Shown: positions 17,518 through 26,560 of the stretch, in pieces | Numbering within the stretch: position 1 is the stretch's first letter | How the letters are laid out: each line of letters opens with the position of its first letter | Source: Aequorivita viscosa | GTDB taxonomy: Bacteria; Bacteroidota; Bacteroidia; Flavobacteriales; Flavobacteriaceae | Length of the DNA stretch: 64,000 nt | NCBI RefSeq assembly: GCF_900106795.1 | Contig: NZ_FNNS01000001.1 | Span: 1 to 64,000, forward strand | Direction: 5' to 3' | The notes under the pieces: model-generated | Seen by the model: only the letters and a program-made list of their open reading frames with translations | Database searches by the model: none | Told to the model about the DNA's origin: nothing | Position numbers and translations under genes: made by a program

Positions 17518-18555
17518 ATGAAAGAAGAAATTAAAGCCTACGATAGCGTGTTAGAACTTATTGGCAACACGCCATTGGTGAAGCTTAAAAAAATTACCCA
17601 AAATATGAAGGGTAATTATTTCGCAAAGGTAGAAGCGTTCAACCCAGGACACTCTACAAAAGATCGTATAGCATTATATATAATTGAACAAGCCGAGAAA
17701 AAAGGTATTCTAAAACCTGGCGACACCATTATTGAAACTACTAGTGGCAATACTGGTTTTAGTTTGGCAATGGTTAGTATAATCAAGGGTTATGAGTGTA
17801 TTTTGGCTGTAAGTTCAAAATCATCTCCCGATAAAATAGACATGTTAAAAACCATGGGCGCGAAGGTTTACGTTTGCCCAGCACACGTGAGCGCAGACGA
17901 TCCTCGCTCTTATTACGAAGTGGCTAAGCGACTTCATAATGAAGTTAAAGGTTCAGTCTACATCAATCAATATTTTAATGATTTAAATATTGAAGCTCAT
18001 TACTATACAACAGGTCCTGAAATCTGGGAACAAACAACCGGAAAAATTACGCACTTAGTAGCTTGTAGCGGAACCGGAGGAACTATTTCTGGGACAGCTC
18101 GTTTCTTAAAAGAACAAAATCCAAATATTAAAGTTATTGGAATTGATGCTTATGGCTCAGTTCTTCAAAAATATCATCAAACAAAAGAGTTTGATAAAGA
18201 TGAAATTTACCCATACCGAATTGAAGGTTTAGGGAAAAACCTGATTCCAACCGCTACAGATTTTGATATTATCGATAAATTCGAGAAAGTGACTGACGAA
18301 AGTAGTGCCCATTCAGCGCGCGAATTAGCTAAAACTGAAGGACTCTTTGTGGGTTATACAAGTGGTGCTGCAATGCAAGGACTTAAACAATTGGAGGAAG
18401 AAGGAGAGTTTACAGAGGACAGCAATATAGTTGTAATATTTCCTGATCATGGTTCTCGTTATATGAGTAAAATTTATAACGATAAGTGGATGAACGATCA
18501 AGGCTTTTTTGATGCTGAGACCGCTGAAATACAAACAATTGAATACATTAAGTAA
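17518..18555 (+). CDS. PLP-dependent cysteine-synthase-family enzyme (possible cysteate synthase)
   Basis: A 345-residue fold-type II PLP enzyme. The PLP lysine is K48 in HSTKDRIA, the substrate-loop motif is TTSGNTG (74-80) and the phosphate-cup motif is SGTGGTI (184-190). Family members make cysteine, cystathionine or L-cysteate. ATG at 17518 ([10 protein letters not shown]) is preferred to one 27 bp upstream. A terminator at 18611 separates it from the MFS gene. Because a serine-palmitoyltransferase-like enzyme lies two genes downstream, a role in supplying cysteate for sulfonolipids is possible (inference). Ordinary cysteine synthase or CBS-like activity remains the default. Confidence 0.85.
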   Translation: MKEEIKAYDSVLELIGNTPLVKLKKITQNMKGNYFAKVEAFNPGHSTKDRIALYIIEQAEKKGILKPGDTIIETTSGNTGFSLAMVSIIKGYECILAVSSKSSPDKIDMLKTMGAKVYVCPAHVSADDPRSYYEVAKRLHNEVKGSVYINQYFNDLNIEAHYYTTGPEIWEQTTGKITHLVACSGTGGTISGTARFLKEQNPNIKVIGIDAYGSVLQKYHQTKEFDKDEIYPYRIEGLGKNLIPTATDFDIIDKFEKVTDESSAHSARELAKTEGLFVGYTSGAAMQGLKQLEEEGEFTEDSNIVVIFPDHGSRYMSKIYNDKWMNDQGFFDAETAEIQTIEYIK

Positions 18556-18610
18556 TAATATATAACTTAAAGTGAGATAAAATTATATAGGTTTTCATAC
18601 CTAGAAAGTT

Positions 18611-18654
18611 AAACCAGGCACTCCTGAATTTTTGGAGAGTGTTTGGTTTTTTGT
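18611..18654 (+). terminator. Rho-independent terminator
   Basis: AACCA, CACTC and related bases on the left pair with GAGTG and TGGTT on the right, around an A/T-rich loop, followed by TTTTTT. It lies 56 bp after the PLP-synthase stop codon. Confidence 0.75.
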
Positions 18655-18722
18655 CTTTTTATAATTAATTCAACTTTTATTCAGTCTAAAACCTCGCAAT
18701 TGCATTCAATTCAAAATAATTT

Positions 18723-19946
18723 ATGTCTGATAAAGCATTAAATACAATAGATTCTAAACTGGTTCAGAAAACGGTCTATCCCATACTGTTTGCGATTGCT
18801 TTTTCTCACTTTCTGAATGATCTTCTTCAAATAGTTATTCCTTCAATTTATCCATTATTGAAAGAAAATTTTTCTTTGAGCTTCACACAAATTGGGTTTA
18901 TAACATTTGTATATCAGCTAACGGCCTCCCTATTACAACCCGTTGTTGGTTTTCATACCGATAAAAAACCAATGCCGTATTCGTTAGCATTCGGTATGGG
19001 TTTCACAATGTTAGGACTTACGCTTTTGGCTTTTGCCTCCAATTATTTTCTAATTTTAGTATCTGTCGCCCTTGTAGGTGTAGGGTCTTCCATATTTCAT
19101 CCAGAAGCTTCTAGGGTCGCATATTTGGCGTCTGGAGGGAAACGAGGGTTAGCGCAGTCAATTTTTCAAGTAGGAGGGAATTCGGGAACGGCAATCGGGC
19201 CGTTGTTAGTAATTTTATTAGTGATTCCATACGGGCAAACTCACATATTGTGGTTTTTGCTTTTTGCTTTGTTGGGGATTTTTGTGTTGTCTCAAATTGC
19301 ACGTTGGTACAAAAAGCATTTAATCTTTAGAAAGGCAAATAAAATTAAAGTTCTTGAATATCCACCTCGCTTGCGTAAAAAACAAGTCAAGGGAGCCATA
19401 GGAATTTTACTAGTTCTTATATTTTCAAAATATATCTACATGACGAGTATAAGTAGCTATTTCACCTTTTACCTAATTGATAAATTTGGAGTTAGTATAC
19501 CGGAATCTCAATTTTATCTGTTCTTGTTTTTTGGGTCTGTTGCTTTGGGGACTTTTCTTGGTGGGCCTTTGGGCGATCGTTTTGGAAGGAAGTATGTAAT
19601 TTGGTTTTCAATTTTAGGCTCGGCACCTTTCGCACTATTACTGCCCTACGTAGATTTATTTTGGACGGGAACGCTCGTTATTATGGTCGGATTGGTTTTA
19701 TCGTCGGCATTTTCGGCAATCTTGGTTTTTGCTCAAGAATTACTACCTGGTAAAGTAGGAATGATTTCGGGGTTGTTCTTTGGTTTTGCCTTCGGAATCG
19801 CAGGGTTAGGCTCGGCAGCTTTAGGTTATTTGGCAGACCATACCAGCATAACATTCGTTTATAAACTGTGTTCTTTCCTTCCTTTAATCGGCGGTGTAGC
19901 ATATTTTTTACCCAATTTACGTTCAAAACCAGCTAAGTTGAAATAG
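18723..19946 (+). CDS. MFS transporter, fosmidomycin-resistance (Fsr)-like
   Basis: A 407-residue, 12-helix major facilitator. The N-terminal half has SHFLNDLLQIVIPSIYPLLK, which is characteristic of the Fsr-like group, and PVVGFHTDKKPMPYSLAFG in the loop-2/3 region. The C-terminal half has a GPLGDRFGRKYVIW loop. Fsr-type proteins export fosmidomycin and other small compounds. Here the gene lies between a cysteine-synthase-family gene and an alpha-oxoamine synthase gene, but a terminator precedes it and a 180-bp gap follows, so it is probably transcribed alone. The substrate is unknown. Confidence 0.85.
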   Translation: MSDKALNTIDSKLVQKTVYPILFAIAFSHFLNDLLQIVIPSIYPLLKENFSLSFTQIGFITFVYQLTASLLQPVVGFHTDKKPMPYSLAFGMGFTMLGLTLLAFASNYFLILVSVALVGVGSSIFHPEASRVAYLASGGKRGLAQSIFQVGGNSGTAIGPLLVILLVIPYGQTHILWFLLFALLGIFVLSQIARWYKKHLIFRKANKIKVLEYPPRLRKKQVKGAIGILLVLIFSKYIYMTSISSYFTFYLIDKFGVSIPESQFYLFLFFGSVALGTFLGGPLGDRFGRKYVIWFSILGSAPFALLLPYVDLFWTGTLVIMVGLVLSSAFSAILVFAQELLPGKVGMISGLFFGFAFGIAGLGSAALGYLADHTSITFVYKLCSFLPLIGGVAYFLPNLRSKPAKLK

Positions 19947-19968
19947 CTAAAACGATATAGAAAAATAA

Positions 19969-20012
19969 TAGCTTCCACACTACATTTTGTAGCTTCCACA
20001 CTACATTTTGTA
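19969..20012. repeat. 21-bp tandem repeat, two copies
   Basis: TAGCTTCCACACTACATTTTG occurs twice in direct succession, followed by a partial third copy (TAACTTCC). It lies in the leader of the alpha-oxoamine synthase gene. Confidence 0.85.
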
Positions 20013-20091
20013 ACTTCCTAAGCTACTTCTAAATCCTTGTTAACCTTAGTGCTTCTCTGCAAATAAATTATGCAAGTCACTAATAATTCGT

Positions 20092-20099
20092 TAAATTTG
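20092..20099 (+). promoter_or_regulatory. -7 box upstream of the alpha-oxoamine synthase gene
   Basis: TAAATTTG matches TAnnTTTG, 28 bp before the ATG. The -33 element is not evident. Confidence 0.45.
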
Positions 20100-20126
20100 T
20101 CGCGCTAAAAAAATACAAAATATTTG

Positions 20127-21392
20127 ATGAAAGACTTATTCGAAAAAATCTATAAAGATAAGGGTCCATTAGGAAAATGGGCAGAGCAAGCGGAAGGCTA
20201 TTTTGTTTTTCCTAAACTAGAAGGTCCCATCTCCAATAGAATGAAATTTAAAGGGAAGGATGTAGTTACTTGGAGTATCAACGATTATCTGGGTCTTGCA
20301 AATCATCCTGAAGTTCGTAAAGTAGATGCTGAGGCAGGTGTTAAGTGGGGATCTGCATACCCAATGGGTGCGCGAATGATGAGCGGTCACACAGAACTAC
20401 ACGAACAGCTACAACGAGAATTGGCTGAGTTTGTTTCTAAAGAAGCAGCGTATCTTTTAAACTTTGGATATCAAGGTATGGTATCGACCATCGATGCCTT
20501 AGTGGCAAAAGATGATGTAATTGTGTACGATGTTGATGCACACGCTTGTATTATTGATGGTGTTCGTCTTCACTTAGGGCAGCGCTTTACGTATAAGCAC
20601 AACGATATGGAAAGTATCGAAAAGAACTTGCAACGCGCTACTAAAGTGGCTGAAAAAACGGGTGGTGGAATTCTTCTTATTTCTGAAGGAGTTTTCGGGA
20701 TGCGTGGCGAGCAAGGTAAGTTGAAAGAGATAATCGAGCTTAAGAAAAAATATAATTTCCGCTTTTTTGTTGATGATGCTCACGGCTTTGGAACATTAGG
20801 TAAAACAGGAGCAGGAGCAGGTGAGGAGCAAGGAGTGCAAGACGGAATTGACGTTTATTTCGCAACTTTCGCTAAAGCTATGGCGAGTACTGGAGCATTT
20901 ATTGCGGCAGACGAAGAAATAATCAATTACCTAAAATACAATTTAAGATCTCAAATGTTTGCTAAATCGCTACAAATGCAATTGGTAGAAGGTGCTTTGA
21001 AGCGTTTGGATATGATCCGCACGATGCCGGAATTAAAAGATAATCTTTGGGAAAATGTGAACGCCCTTCAAGGAGGTCTTCGAGAGCGAGGTTTTGATAT
21101 TGGTACAACACAAAGTTGTGTAACTCCAGTTTATTTAAAAGGAAGCATTCCCGAAGCAATGGCTTTGGTGAAAGACCTTCGTGAAAATCACGGAATATTC
21201 TGTTCAATAGTAGTTTATCCTGTAATTCCAAAAGGTTTGATTCTTTTAAGAATGATCCCTACGGCTACGCACGATATGAAAGATATAGACGAAACTTTAG
21301 AGGCGTTCTCGGCAATCCGCGAGCGATTGGAAAACGGAACTTACAAACGTCTTTCTGCCGCTGTAGCTGAAGCGATGGGCGATAAAATTTAA
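20127..21392 (+). CDS. Alpha-oxoamine synthase, serine palmitoyltransferase-like
   Basis: A 421-residue fold-type I PLP enzyme. Hallmarks: H139 in YDVDAHACIIDG, DDAHG (216-220), and the PLP lysine K250 in FATFAKAMASTGAF. The alpha-oxoamine synthase family condenses an amino acid with an acyl thioester. Members include serine palmitoyltransferase, KBL, BioF and the cysteate-C-acyltransferase of sulfonolipid (capnine) synthesis. The SPT-like N-terminus (EGPISNRM, VTWSINDYLGLANHP) fits a lipid enzyme better than BioF. It lies two genes after a possible cysteate synthase. ATG 20127 is used rather than a TTG 3 bp earlier. A terminator follows. Confidence 0.88.
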   Translation: MKDLFEKIYKDKGPLGKWAEQAEGYFVFPKLEGPISNRMKFKGKDVVTWSINDYLGLANHPEVRKVDAEAGVKWGSAYPMGARMMSGHTELHEQLQRELAEFVSKEAAYLLNFGYQGMVSTIDALVAKDDVIVYDVDAHACIIDGVRLHLGQRFTYKHNDMESIEKNLQRATKVAEKTGGGILLISEGVFGMRGEQGKLKEIIELKKKYNFRFFVDDAHGFGTLGKTGAGAGEEQGVQDGIDVYFATFAKAMASTGAFIAADEEIINYLKYNLRSQMFAKSLQMQLVEGALKRLDMIRTMPELKDNLWENVNALQGGLRERGFDIGTTQSCVTPVYLKGSIPEAMALVKDLRENHGIFCSIVVYPVIPKGLILLRMIPTATHDMKDIDETLEAFSAIRERLENGTYKRLSAAVAEAMGDKI

Positions 21393-21440
21393 CAAAGTGT
21401 CCCAGATAAATTAGGGATTGTAATAGAATTTAAGAATACC

Positions 21441-21475
21441 AACCGTTTCAATAGCAATATTGAGGCGGTTTTTTT
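21441..21475 (+). terminator. Rho-independent terminator
   Basis: AACCG and TCAATA pair with TATTGA and CGGTT, with two G-T pairs between, followed by a T run. It lies about 50 bp after the alpha-oxoamine synthase stop codon. Confidence 0.8.
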
Positions 21476-21653
21476 ATGGTTTAATCTTGATGAAATATCG
21501 GTTCCTTTTTTGAATAACTAGAACATTAGGAAGTATTTCGAAAACAGGGTTTTTTTGTATTATATTTGGAAGACTTCGGTGGAATTCTACTTTTTGTGAG
21601 TATTAATTAAAAAAAGAGGAGACGAGGTAGGTTAGTGACACTTTATAGACACT

Positions 21654-22133
21654 ATGGCGATGACCAAAACAAAAAAAATCATATTAAAATCAATATATCT
21701 AGTTCCATTCGGATTTCTTTTCTGGATGCTTTTTAGCCGATTTGATAGTAGCGAAGTTAGAGTATCAATAGTGGCTGGAATTATCGTTTCGTTGTTTGTT
21801 GTATTTTGGAATATATTCGAATATGAGAAATTTAAGGATATAAAAGCTATTGACTTTCTTGAATCTCAACATGTTATTTTCGTCGAAAACAATGCAGATA
21901 ATTGGAATCGATTAAAAGAGGTGTTTAATTTACAGATTGCGAATGTTAAGAAAACTAAAGAAACTGAAAACCTTATTGAATATCAAATTTACCAGAGAAT
22001 TACTGATTCGATTCTAAGGATAGAAATAGTTAATGATAAAATAAGGCTCAATATAAGACGGAAATATTTTAATTTTATTCCAGATATGGCGAAAAACTAC
22101 AAGCTCTTAAGTAAGGTTTCGAATACAATATGA
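21654..22133 (+). CDS. Hypothetical membrane protein (159 aa)
   Basis: A 159-residue protein with two predicted membrane helices (about residues 11-27 and 38-54), then a soluble C-terminal domain of about 100 residues rich in charged and aromatic residues. I do not recognise a family. A GAGGAG-like stretch lies about 40 bp upstream but not at ribosome-binding distance. ATG at 21654 or 6 bp later are both possible. It is flanked by a terminator upstream and a 530-bp gap downstream, so it is a single-gene unit. Similar short two-helix proteins with variable tails often have no known role. Confidence 0.6.
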   Translation: MAMTKTKKIILKSIYLVPFGFLFWMLFSRFDSSEVRVSIVAGIIVSLFVVFWNIFEYEKFKDIKAIDFLESQHVIFVENNADNWNRLKEVFNLQIANVKKTKETENLIEYQIYQRITDSILRIEIVNDKIRLNIRRKYFNFIPDMAKNYKLLSKVSNTI

Positions 22134-22665
22134 GCACCTTAAATTTACTGTTTGGCGGAAATTAGAAAATGATGTATGATTTTAAAAAGAAATACTTTTG
22201 TCGATTAAAACAAATGTACAAGAGATGTTCGGACCTTAGTGAAGCAATGATATTATTGACATAAATCTAAGTTCTTTTGATTAGCCACTATTTTCGTATA
22301 ATCTGAACCCGAGTATATAACCTAAAGGACAAATACTAAACTTTATATAGAACGATAATGGCTCTTCTTCATTTAAGATAATTGAAATTTCTTATAAGAA
22401 AATTGATTGTCCGCAACACATCATAATACTGTGAATTGTGACATTATAACAACTTTTATATGTAGTCTCAAATAGTAAATACTTTTTTATTCTGCGTTAA
22501 TCACTGTAATCTGTGGGATATCTTTTGCATTCTCAGATTTTTGGTTCCCGCTGATCTCGCAGATACTCGCAGACTTTTTTACTTGTATGGCAAAAAGCGG
22601 ATATACAATAAGAAAACATCACCATTTTGAGGAAAGGCGAGACGGCCGAGATATTGAAAATACGT
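22134..22665. other. Intergenic region with one dispersed repeat
   Basis: 532 bp without a convincing gene; a 31-codon frame near 22168 is not supported. Positions about 22500-22577 hold a GCTGATCTCGCAGATACTCG-type sequence that looks like a dispersed intergenic repeat of this phylum, but only one copy is in the window. Confidence 0.55.
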
Positions 22666-23148
22666 ATGAATAAGGTCAATGACATCTTACTTAAGAAAAC
22701 GAATACAGCAGATTTAGAAACTTTGTTCGGTTTTCAACTTGATGAGGACTCAAACTATTTGGCAGGCTTCACTTCTAAAAATCCTTCCGATAAACAAACA
22801 TATTTTGAAAAGTATACTAATTTGCTTTCTGACCATACTGTAAACATGAAAACTATATTTTTAAATTCTGAAATTGTTGGAAATATTGCGAAATTTGAAA
22901 TGGAAGGAAATACTGAAATCACCTACTGGATTGATAAAGCATCTTGGGGAAAAGGAATTGCAACCCTGGCGCTTAGTCAGTTTCTTAAAATAGAAAAGCG
23001 GAGACCAATATATGGTCGAGTGGCTTTTGTTAATTTTGGTTCAATAAAAGTGTTGGAGCGTTGCGGATTTACAAAAATTGGAACTGAAACAAATTTTGCC
23101 AATGCACGTGAATCCGAAATAGAAGAATATATTTACTTATTACAATAA
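22666..23148 (+). CDS. GNAT family N-acetyltransferase
   Basis: A 160-residue protein with the GNAT fold. The acetyl-CoA-binding motif A region is ITYWIDKASWGKGIATLAL and the C-terminal motif B is FGSIKVLERCGFTKIGTE. ATG at 22666 is preferred over an upstream TTG that would add 13 residues. The substrate cannot be told from sequence; the layout resembles ribosomal-protein/antibiotic-type acetyltransferases (RimJ/RimL-like). No operon partner is obvious; the SdpI-like gene follows after 113 bp. Confidence 0.85.
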   Translation: MNKVNDILLKKTNTADLETLFGFQLDEDSNYLAGFTSKNPSDKQTYFEKYTNLLSDHTVNMKTIFLNSEIVGNIAKFEMEGNTEITYWIDKASWGKGIATLALSQFLKIEKRRPIYGRVAFVNFGSIKVLERCGFTKIGTETNFANARESEIEEYIYLLQ

Positions 23149-23261
23149 AAAGGCTCTTCAACAGGCAAGTTAATAACGAAAAAAAAGGATAAAAATACTT
23201 GAAGGATTATATGGTATTATCTACTATATTCTTCAATCATCCTTATAGTAAATTAAAAATT

Positions 23262-23609
23262 ATGGAAACTTTAAAGACACTTTTGGTTGTTCCGCTTCTT
23301 TCTGGAGCAATTTTTATTTTAGCAGGGCTCATAATGTTCGTATTCCCACCAAAGAATATAAATGGCTTATATGGTTATAGAACTTCAAACTCTATGAAAA
23401 GTCAGGAAAGATGGGAGTTTGCACAAAAGTATTCTTCTTTAGAAATGATGAAGTTTGGCGGAATTTTAATGTTAACTTCAATTTTAGGATTCATAATAGA
23501 ACCTAATGGTGATACTCCAATGGTTATTGGCTTAGGCCTTATGATAGCCATGGTTATTGTTTTATTAATTCGGGTTGAGAAAGCCTTAAAAAAACGATTT
23601 CCTGAATAG
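23262..23609 (+). CDS. SdpI family membrane protein
   Basis: A 115-residue protein with three or four membrane helices. The SdpI-family signature is visible: NINGLYGYRTSNSMKSQERW followed by EFAQKYSS. SdpI of Bacillus is the immunity protein against the SdpC toxin, but most family members outside Bacillus have no known toxin partner and none is seen here. ATG at 23262 is used because the 21 residues upstream (from a TTG) are not family-like. It is convergent with the DUF3095 gene, with 15 bp between stop codons. Confidence 0.82.
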   Translation: METLKTLLVVPLLSGAIFILAGLIMFVFPPKNINGLYGYRTSNSMKSQERWEFAQKYSSLEMMKFGGILMLTSILGFIIEPNGDTPMVIGLGLMIAMVIVLLIRVEKALKKRFPE

Positions 23610-23624
23610 GTGAAACAGTGAAAA

Positions 23625-24806
23625 TCAGAGTTTTTTTAATTGTAGCTTTTTCAATTTCTCCTTGAACATTATAGCTGCACTTGTGTAGCCACCTTCCGTT
23701 CCATCTACAAAATGCACGTGTTTTTTATCTCTATCCTCTATATAGCATGACATTATTGATGCATGAGTAATATGCATACCGTAAATTATCTTGTTTTTAG
23801 ATTCTAATTCGTCGAGTGTTACTTTCAATCTATTTATTTGGTTGTCGGTGCCAGTAATGACGGTATTTAGAAAGCCATCCAACATAATGGTATCTGACAA
23901 TTGTGTTATTCTTTGTTTGTATAATTTCCCTGTTTTAAAAAACTTGAAGTATAACTTTCCTATAAGTGTAACTATCCAATTTGTGATTAAATATGTGATT
24001 TCGTATTTCCCGATTCGCATATACATCTCTTTTCTAATATTGGCTAAAGACATATTTAATTTCAATTTAAGAGCAGAAATTGGATTTCGTTTTTCTAAAT
24101 CGCCAAAAATCAAGTCTATATTTTCCATAATTGCGCCGTAAACTTCAGCTTGTTTCCGCTCGTCATCACAATCTACCAAAAGACAAATAACCTTTTTATT
24201 TGATTCGTTAGGGTAAATTTCATCCCATCTGCATTCCATCCCTTGTAAATCGGGCTCTGTATTTTTTTCGCTATTAGATTTGGCGGTTTTAAAATTTTCT
24301 TTAATGCGTTGTTCCGCATATTTTAGTCCATTTCCTAAAACCACTGGAGTTGTGAAAATATTATTATGTTTAAGTTTTGTAATTCTTAGCGATACATTGT
24401 GGGCATAGACTTCTTCAACCTTAATATGGCCTACTCTTAAAATTAGCTGAGCCGTTTTTTCAATATGCTCACTATAATTATTTAAAGCTTTTATAACAGG
24501 ATTTAAAACAGTATTCGGAATGATAAAAGTTGAGCCATCGCCACCAAAGAAATATGGAATTTTAATTTTTTTGTCCAATCTTTTTAAGGTGTTTAGAACG
24601 GTTACAATACTTCCGGTCGCGCTTAGGTTAACGTCGTTATGTACACCACGAGCTACTGCATAGGTAGAATTTTCAATGTCCGTTACAATAATAGACCAGC
24701 TCTTCGGTACTTTAAAAAATAATGTTTCATTCTTTAAAAGTTCCGTAAGTGGCAAGTTGCTTTTAGGAATGTTTTTATAAAAATTTGATTGTTTTTTAAT
24801 TGACAT
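23625..24806 (-). CDS. DUF3095 protein, class III nucleotide-cyclase-like
   Basis: A 393-residue soluble protein matching the DUF3095 family. Two blocks recall class III adenylyl/guanylyl cyclases: VTDIENST (41-48, cf. the metal-binding D of the cyclase FTDIxGST motif) and FFGGDGSTF (86-94, cf. the second metal motif GDG). The transition-state Asn/Arg residues of true cyclases are not evident. The remainder has no recognised domain. ATG at 24806 is preferred over a TTG 15 bp upstream. It stands alone between SdpI and the HtrA gene, and a strong terminator lies upstream of it. Function unknown. Confidence 0.8.
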   Translation of the reverse strand: MSIKKQSNFYKNIPKSNLPLTELLKNETLFFKVPKSWSIIVTDIENSTYAVARGVHNDVNLSATGSIVTVLNTLKRLDKKIKIPYFFGGDGSTFIIPNTVLNPVIKALNNYSEHIEKTAQLILRVGHIKVEEVYAHNVSLRITKLKHNNIFTTPVVLGNGLKYAEQRIKENFKTAKSNSEKNTEPDLQGMECRWDEIYPNESNKKVICLLVDCDDERKQAEVYGAIMENIDLIFGDLEKRNPISALKLKLNMSLANIRKEMYMRIGKYEITYLITNWIVTLIGKLYFKFFKTGKLYKQRITQLSDTIMLDGFLNTVITGTDNQINRLKVTLDELESKNKIIYGMHITHASIMSCYIEDRDKKHVHFVDGTEGGYTSAAIMFKEKLKKLQLKKL

Positions 24807-24854
24807 ATCAGATATATTCAAGAGCTAGCCGGATTTAAAGGTACTGTTTAAGCT

Positions 24855-24900
24855 GAATAAAAAAAGCCATCTCAAACAAGATTCTTGAGACGGCTTTAAA
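24855..24900 (-). terminator. Rho-independent terminator after the HtrA gene
   Basis: AAAGCCGTCTCAAG pairs with CTTGTTTGAGATGGCTTT, ending on the minus strand in TTTTTTT. The reverse orientation also has a run of A/T, so it may work both ways. Confidence 0.85.
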
Positions 24901-24925
24901 AACTTTAATTAGGTTTTGTTTGGGC

Positions 24926-26314
24926 TTACCTAAATATAAAAGTATTCATTTGTCCTTTGGTGTCCATAAATGTCATTTTTATGGGTGACCGGTGATTGCG
25001 TCGCGACATAATTCTAGTTACATCGGTGATGTCGTTTACGGTTTCATCATTTAGTTGAGTAATTATTATACCTTCCAACTTATATTGAGCAATTTCAGGA
25101 GTTAGGGCTCGAGTAACCATTACACCGTTTTTAAGACCTCTATCTTTCAGTTCTGCTTTTTTAAGGTTTTTCACTTCAATTCCTAGGTCATCTATAGACG
25201 TTGTTTCAAGTTTTTCTAATGTAACTGGAAGTGTTTTTTCTTTTCCATCCCGCAAAATAGTTACTTGCACTACATCATTCGGTCGTTTAGAACCAAGATA
25301 TCCTGCCATATCGGCGAATTTATTAACCTGAACGCCATCGATTTGTTTAATAATATCACCCTCTTTTAATCCGCTCATATCGGCACCTCCACCTTTTTCA
25401 ATTCCGCCAATAATAACGCCTTGAGTTTCGTCCACGCCCAATTTATTTGCCAAATCGGTATTTAAACTTCCTACTTGAATGCCTAAAATTCCACGTTGTA
25501 CGTTTCCATATTCCAAAATATCTTCAATTACTTTTCGGGCATTGTTTGAAGGGACGGCAAATGAATAACCTACATAACTTCCAGTTTCAGACGTGATTGC
25601 AGTATTAATACCTATGAGTTCTCCTCTTGTGTTTACCAAGGCTCCTCCGCTATTACCACGATTTACTGCGGCATCTGTTTGAATAAACGATTGCGGATTG
25701 CCATCAAACTGATTCAAATCTCTAGCCTTTGCACTAATAATACCTGCAGTTACGGTAGATGTAAGATTAAACGGATTGCCTACAGCTAAAACCCATTCAC
25801 CTAATTTTACGTTATTCGAATCTCCAAAAGGTACGAAAGGGAAGTTATCCTCACCTTCAATTTTAATAAGGGCTATATCTGTCCCTGGGTCGGTACCAAT
25901 TAATTTTGCGCTGTAAGTTCTATTGTTGTTTAGCGTTACTTCCAAATTTGAAGCATTTGCGATAACGTGATTATTGGTTACAATATATCCATCTGGTGAC
26001 ACAATTACTCCACTACCACTTCCAACTCTGGCTCGTGGCTGCCCACCGCCTTGAAAATACTCGAAAATATTTGTAGGCTGTCGGCTAACGGTAATATTTT
26101 TTACGTGAACTACGGCGTGAACAGTTTTTTCGGCAGCTTCGGTAAAATCAGTATTCATTTCGGCTCCTACAGCAGAAAAATTAGTTGGAATAAATTTAGA
26201 TGTAGGTTCTTGAGTAATAGAAATCGGGGACTCTTTTTCTAACATTTTATACCCACCAAGCGTTATTGCACCAGCAAAGAGTGCCACTAAAAATAAACGG
26301 ACTGTTTGTTTCAT
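24926..26314 (-). CDS. DegP/HtrA-family periplasmic serine protease
   Basis: A 462-residue protein. An N-terminal membrane anchor or signal (1-22) precedes a trypsin-like domain with the triad H116 (TNNHVI), D146 (GTDIALI) and S222 (RGNSGGAL). Two PDZ-like domains follow: one at about 270-365 (GILGIQVGSLN, GADMSGLKEGDII) and a shorter one from about 375 to 462. This is the Do/DegQ layout: degradation and chaperoning of misfolded envelope proteins. The gene is monocistronic, with a strong terminator 30 bp downstream. Regulation by envelope stress is likely from the family but not visible here. Confidence 0.93.
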   Translation of the reverse strand: MKQTVRLFLVALFAGAITLGGYKMLEKESPISITQEPTSKFIPTNFSAVGAEMNTDFTEAAEKTVHAVVHVKNITVSRQPTNIFEYFQGGGQPRARVGSGSGVIVSPDGYIVTNNHVIANASNLEVTLNNNRTYSAKLIGTDPGTDIALIKIEGEDNFPFVPFGDSNNVKLGEWVLAVGNPFNLTSTVTAGIISAKARDLNQFDGNPQSFIQTDAAVNRGNSGGALVNTRGELIGINTAITSETGSYVGYSFAVPSNNARKVIEDILEYGNVQRGILGIQVGSLNTDLANKLGVDETQGVIIGGIEKGGGADMSGLKEGDIIKQIDGVQVNKFADMAGYLGSKRPNDVVQVTILRDGKEKTLPVTLEKLETTSIDDLGIEVKNLKKAELKDRGLKNGVMVTRALTPEIAQYKLEGIIITQLNDETVNDITDVTRIMSRRNHRSPIKMTFMDTKGQMNTFIFR

Positions 26315-26545
26315 TTTAGATTCAATTTTATGGTTAATAGCATTGTATTGTAAAAGAACTGCTTTTTTTAAATCATTTTAAAAATCCATCATTAATAAAA
26401 GATTCTAGATTTATTGTAAGAAGAAAAATAACATTTTAAGCACCTTCACAAATTTAACTAAGCTAATGCGAAAAAAGTATGCCAAAAATGGATGTTAACT
26501 TTGATTTAACGTCCTTTCGCAGACATAACTCGAAGCGGCTTTTTA

Positions 26546-26553
26546 TATCTTTG
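26546..26553 (+). promoter_or_regulatory. -7 box upstream of dapF
   Basis: TATCTTTG fits TAnnTTTG and ends 7 bp before the dapF ATG, so the transcript would be almost leaderless. Confidence 0.5.
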
Positions 26554-26560
26554 CGCCAAT

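Noticed and set aside
18723-19946. Antibiotic-resistance gene call for the Fsr-like MFS protein
   Set aside because: Family similarity alone does not show resistance; many Fsr-like proteins carry other substrates.
22168-22263. 31-codon frame in the intergenic region
   Set aside because: Too short, with no ribosome binding site, signal peptide or terminator to support it.
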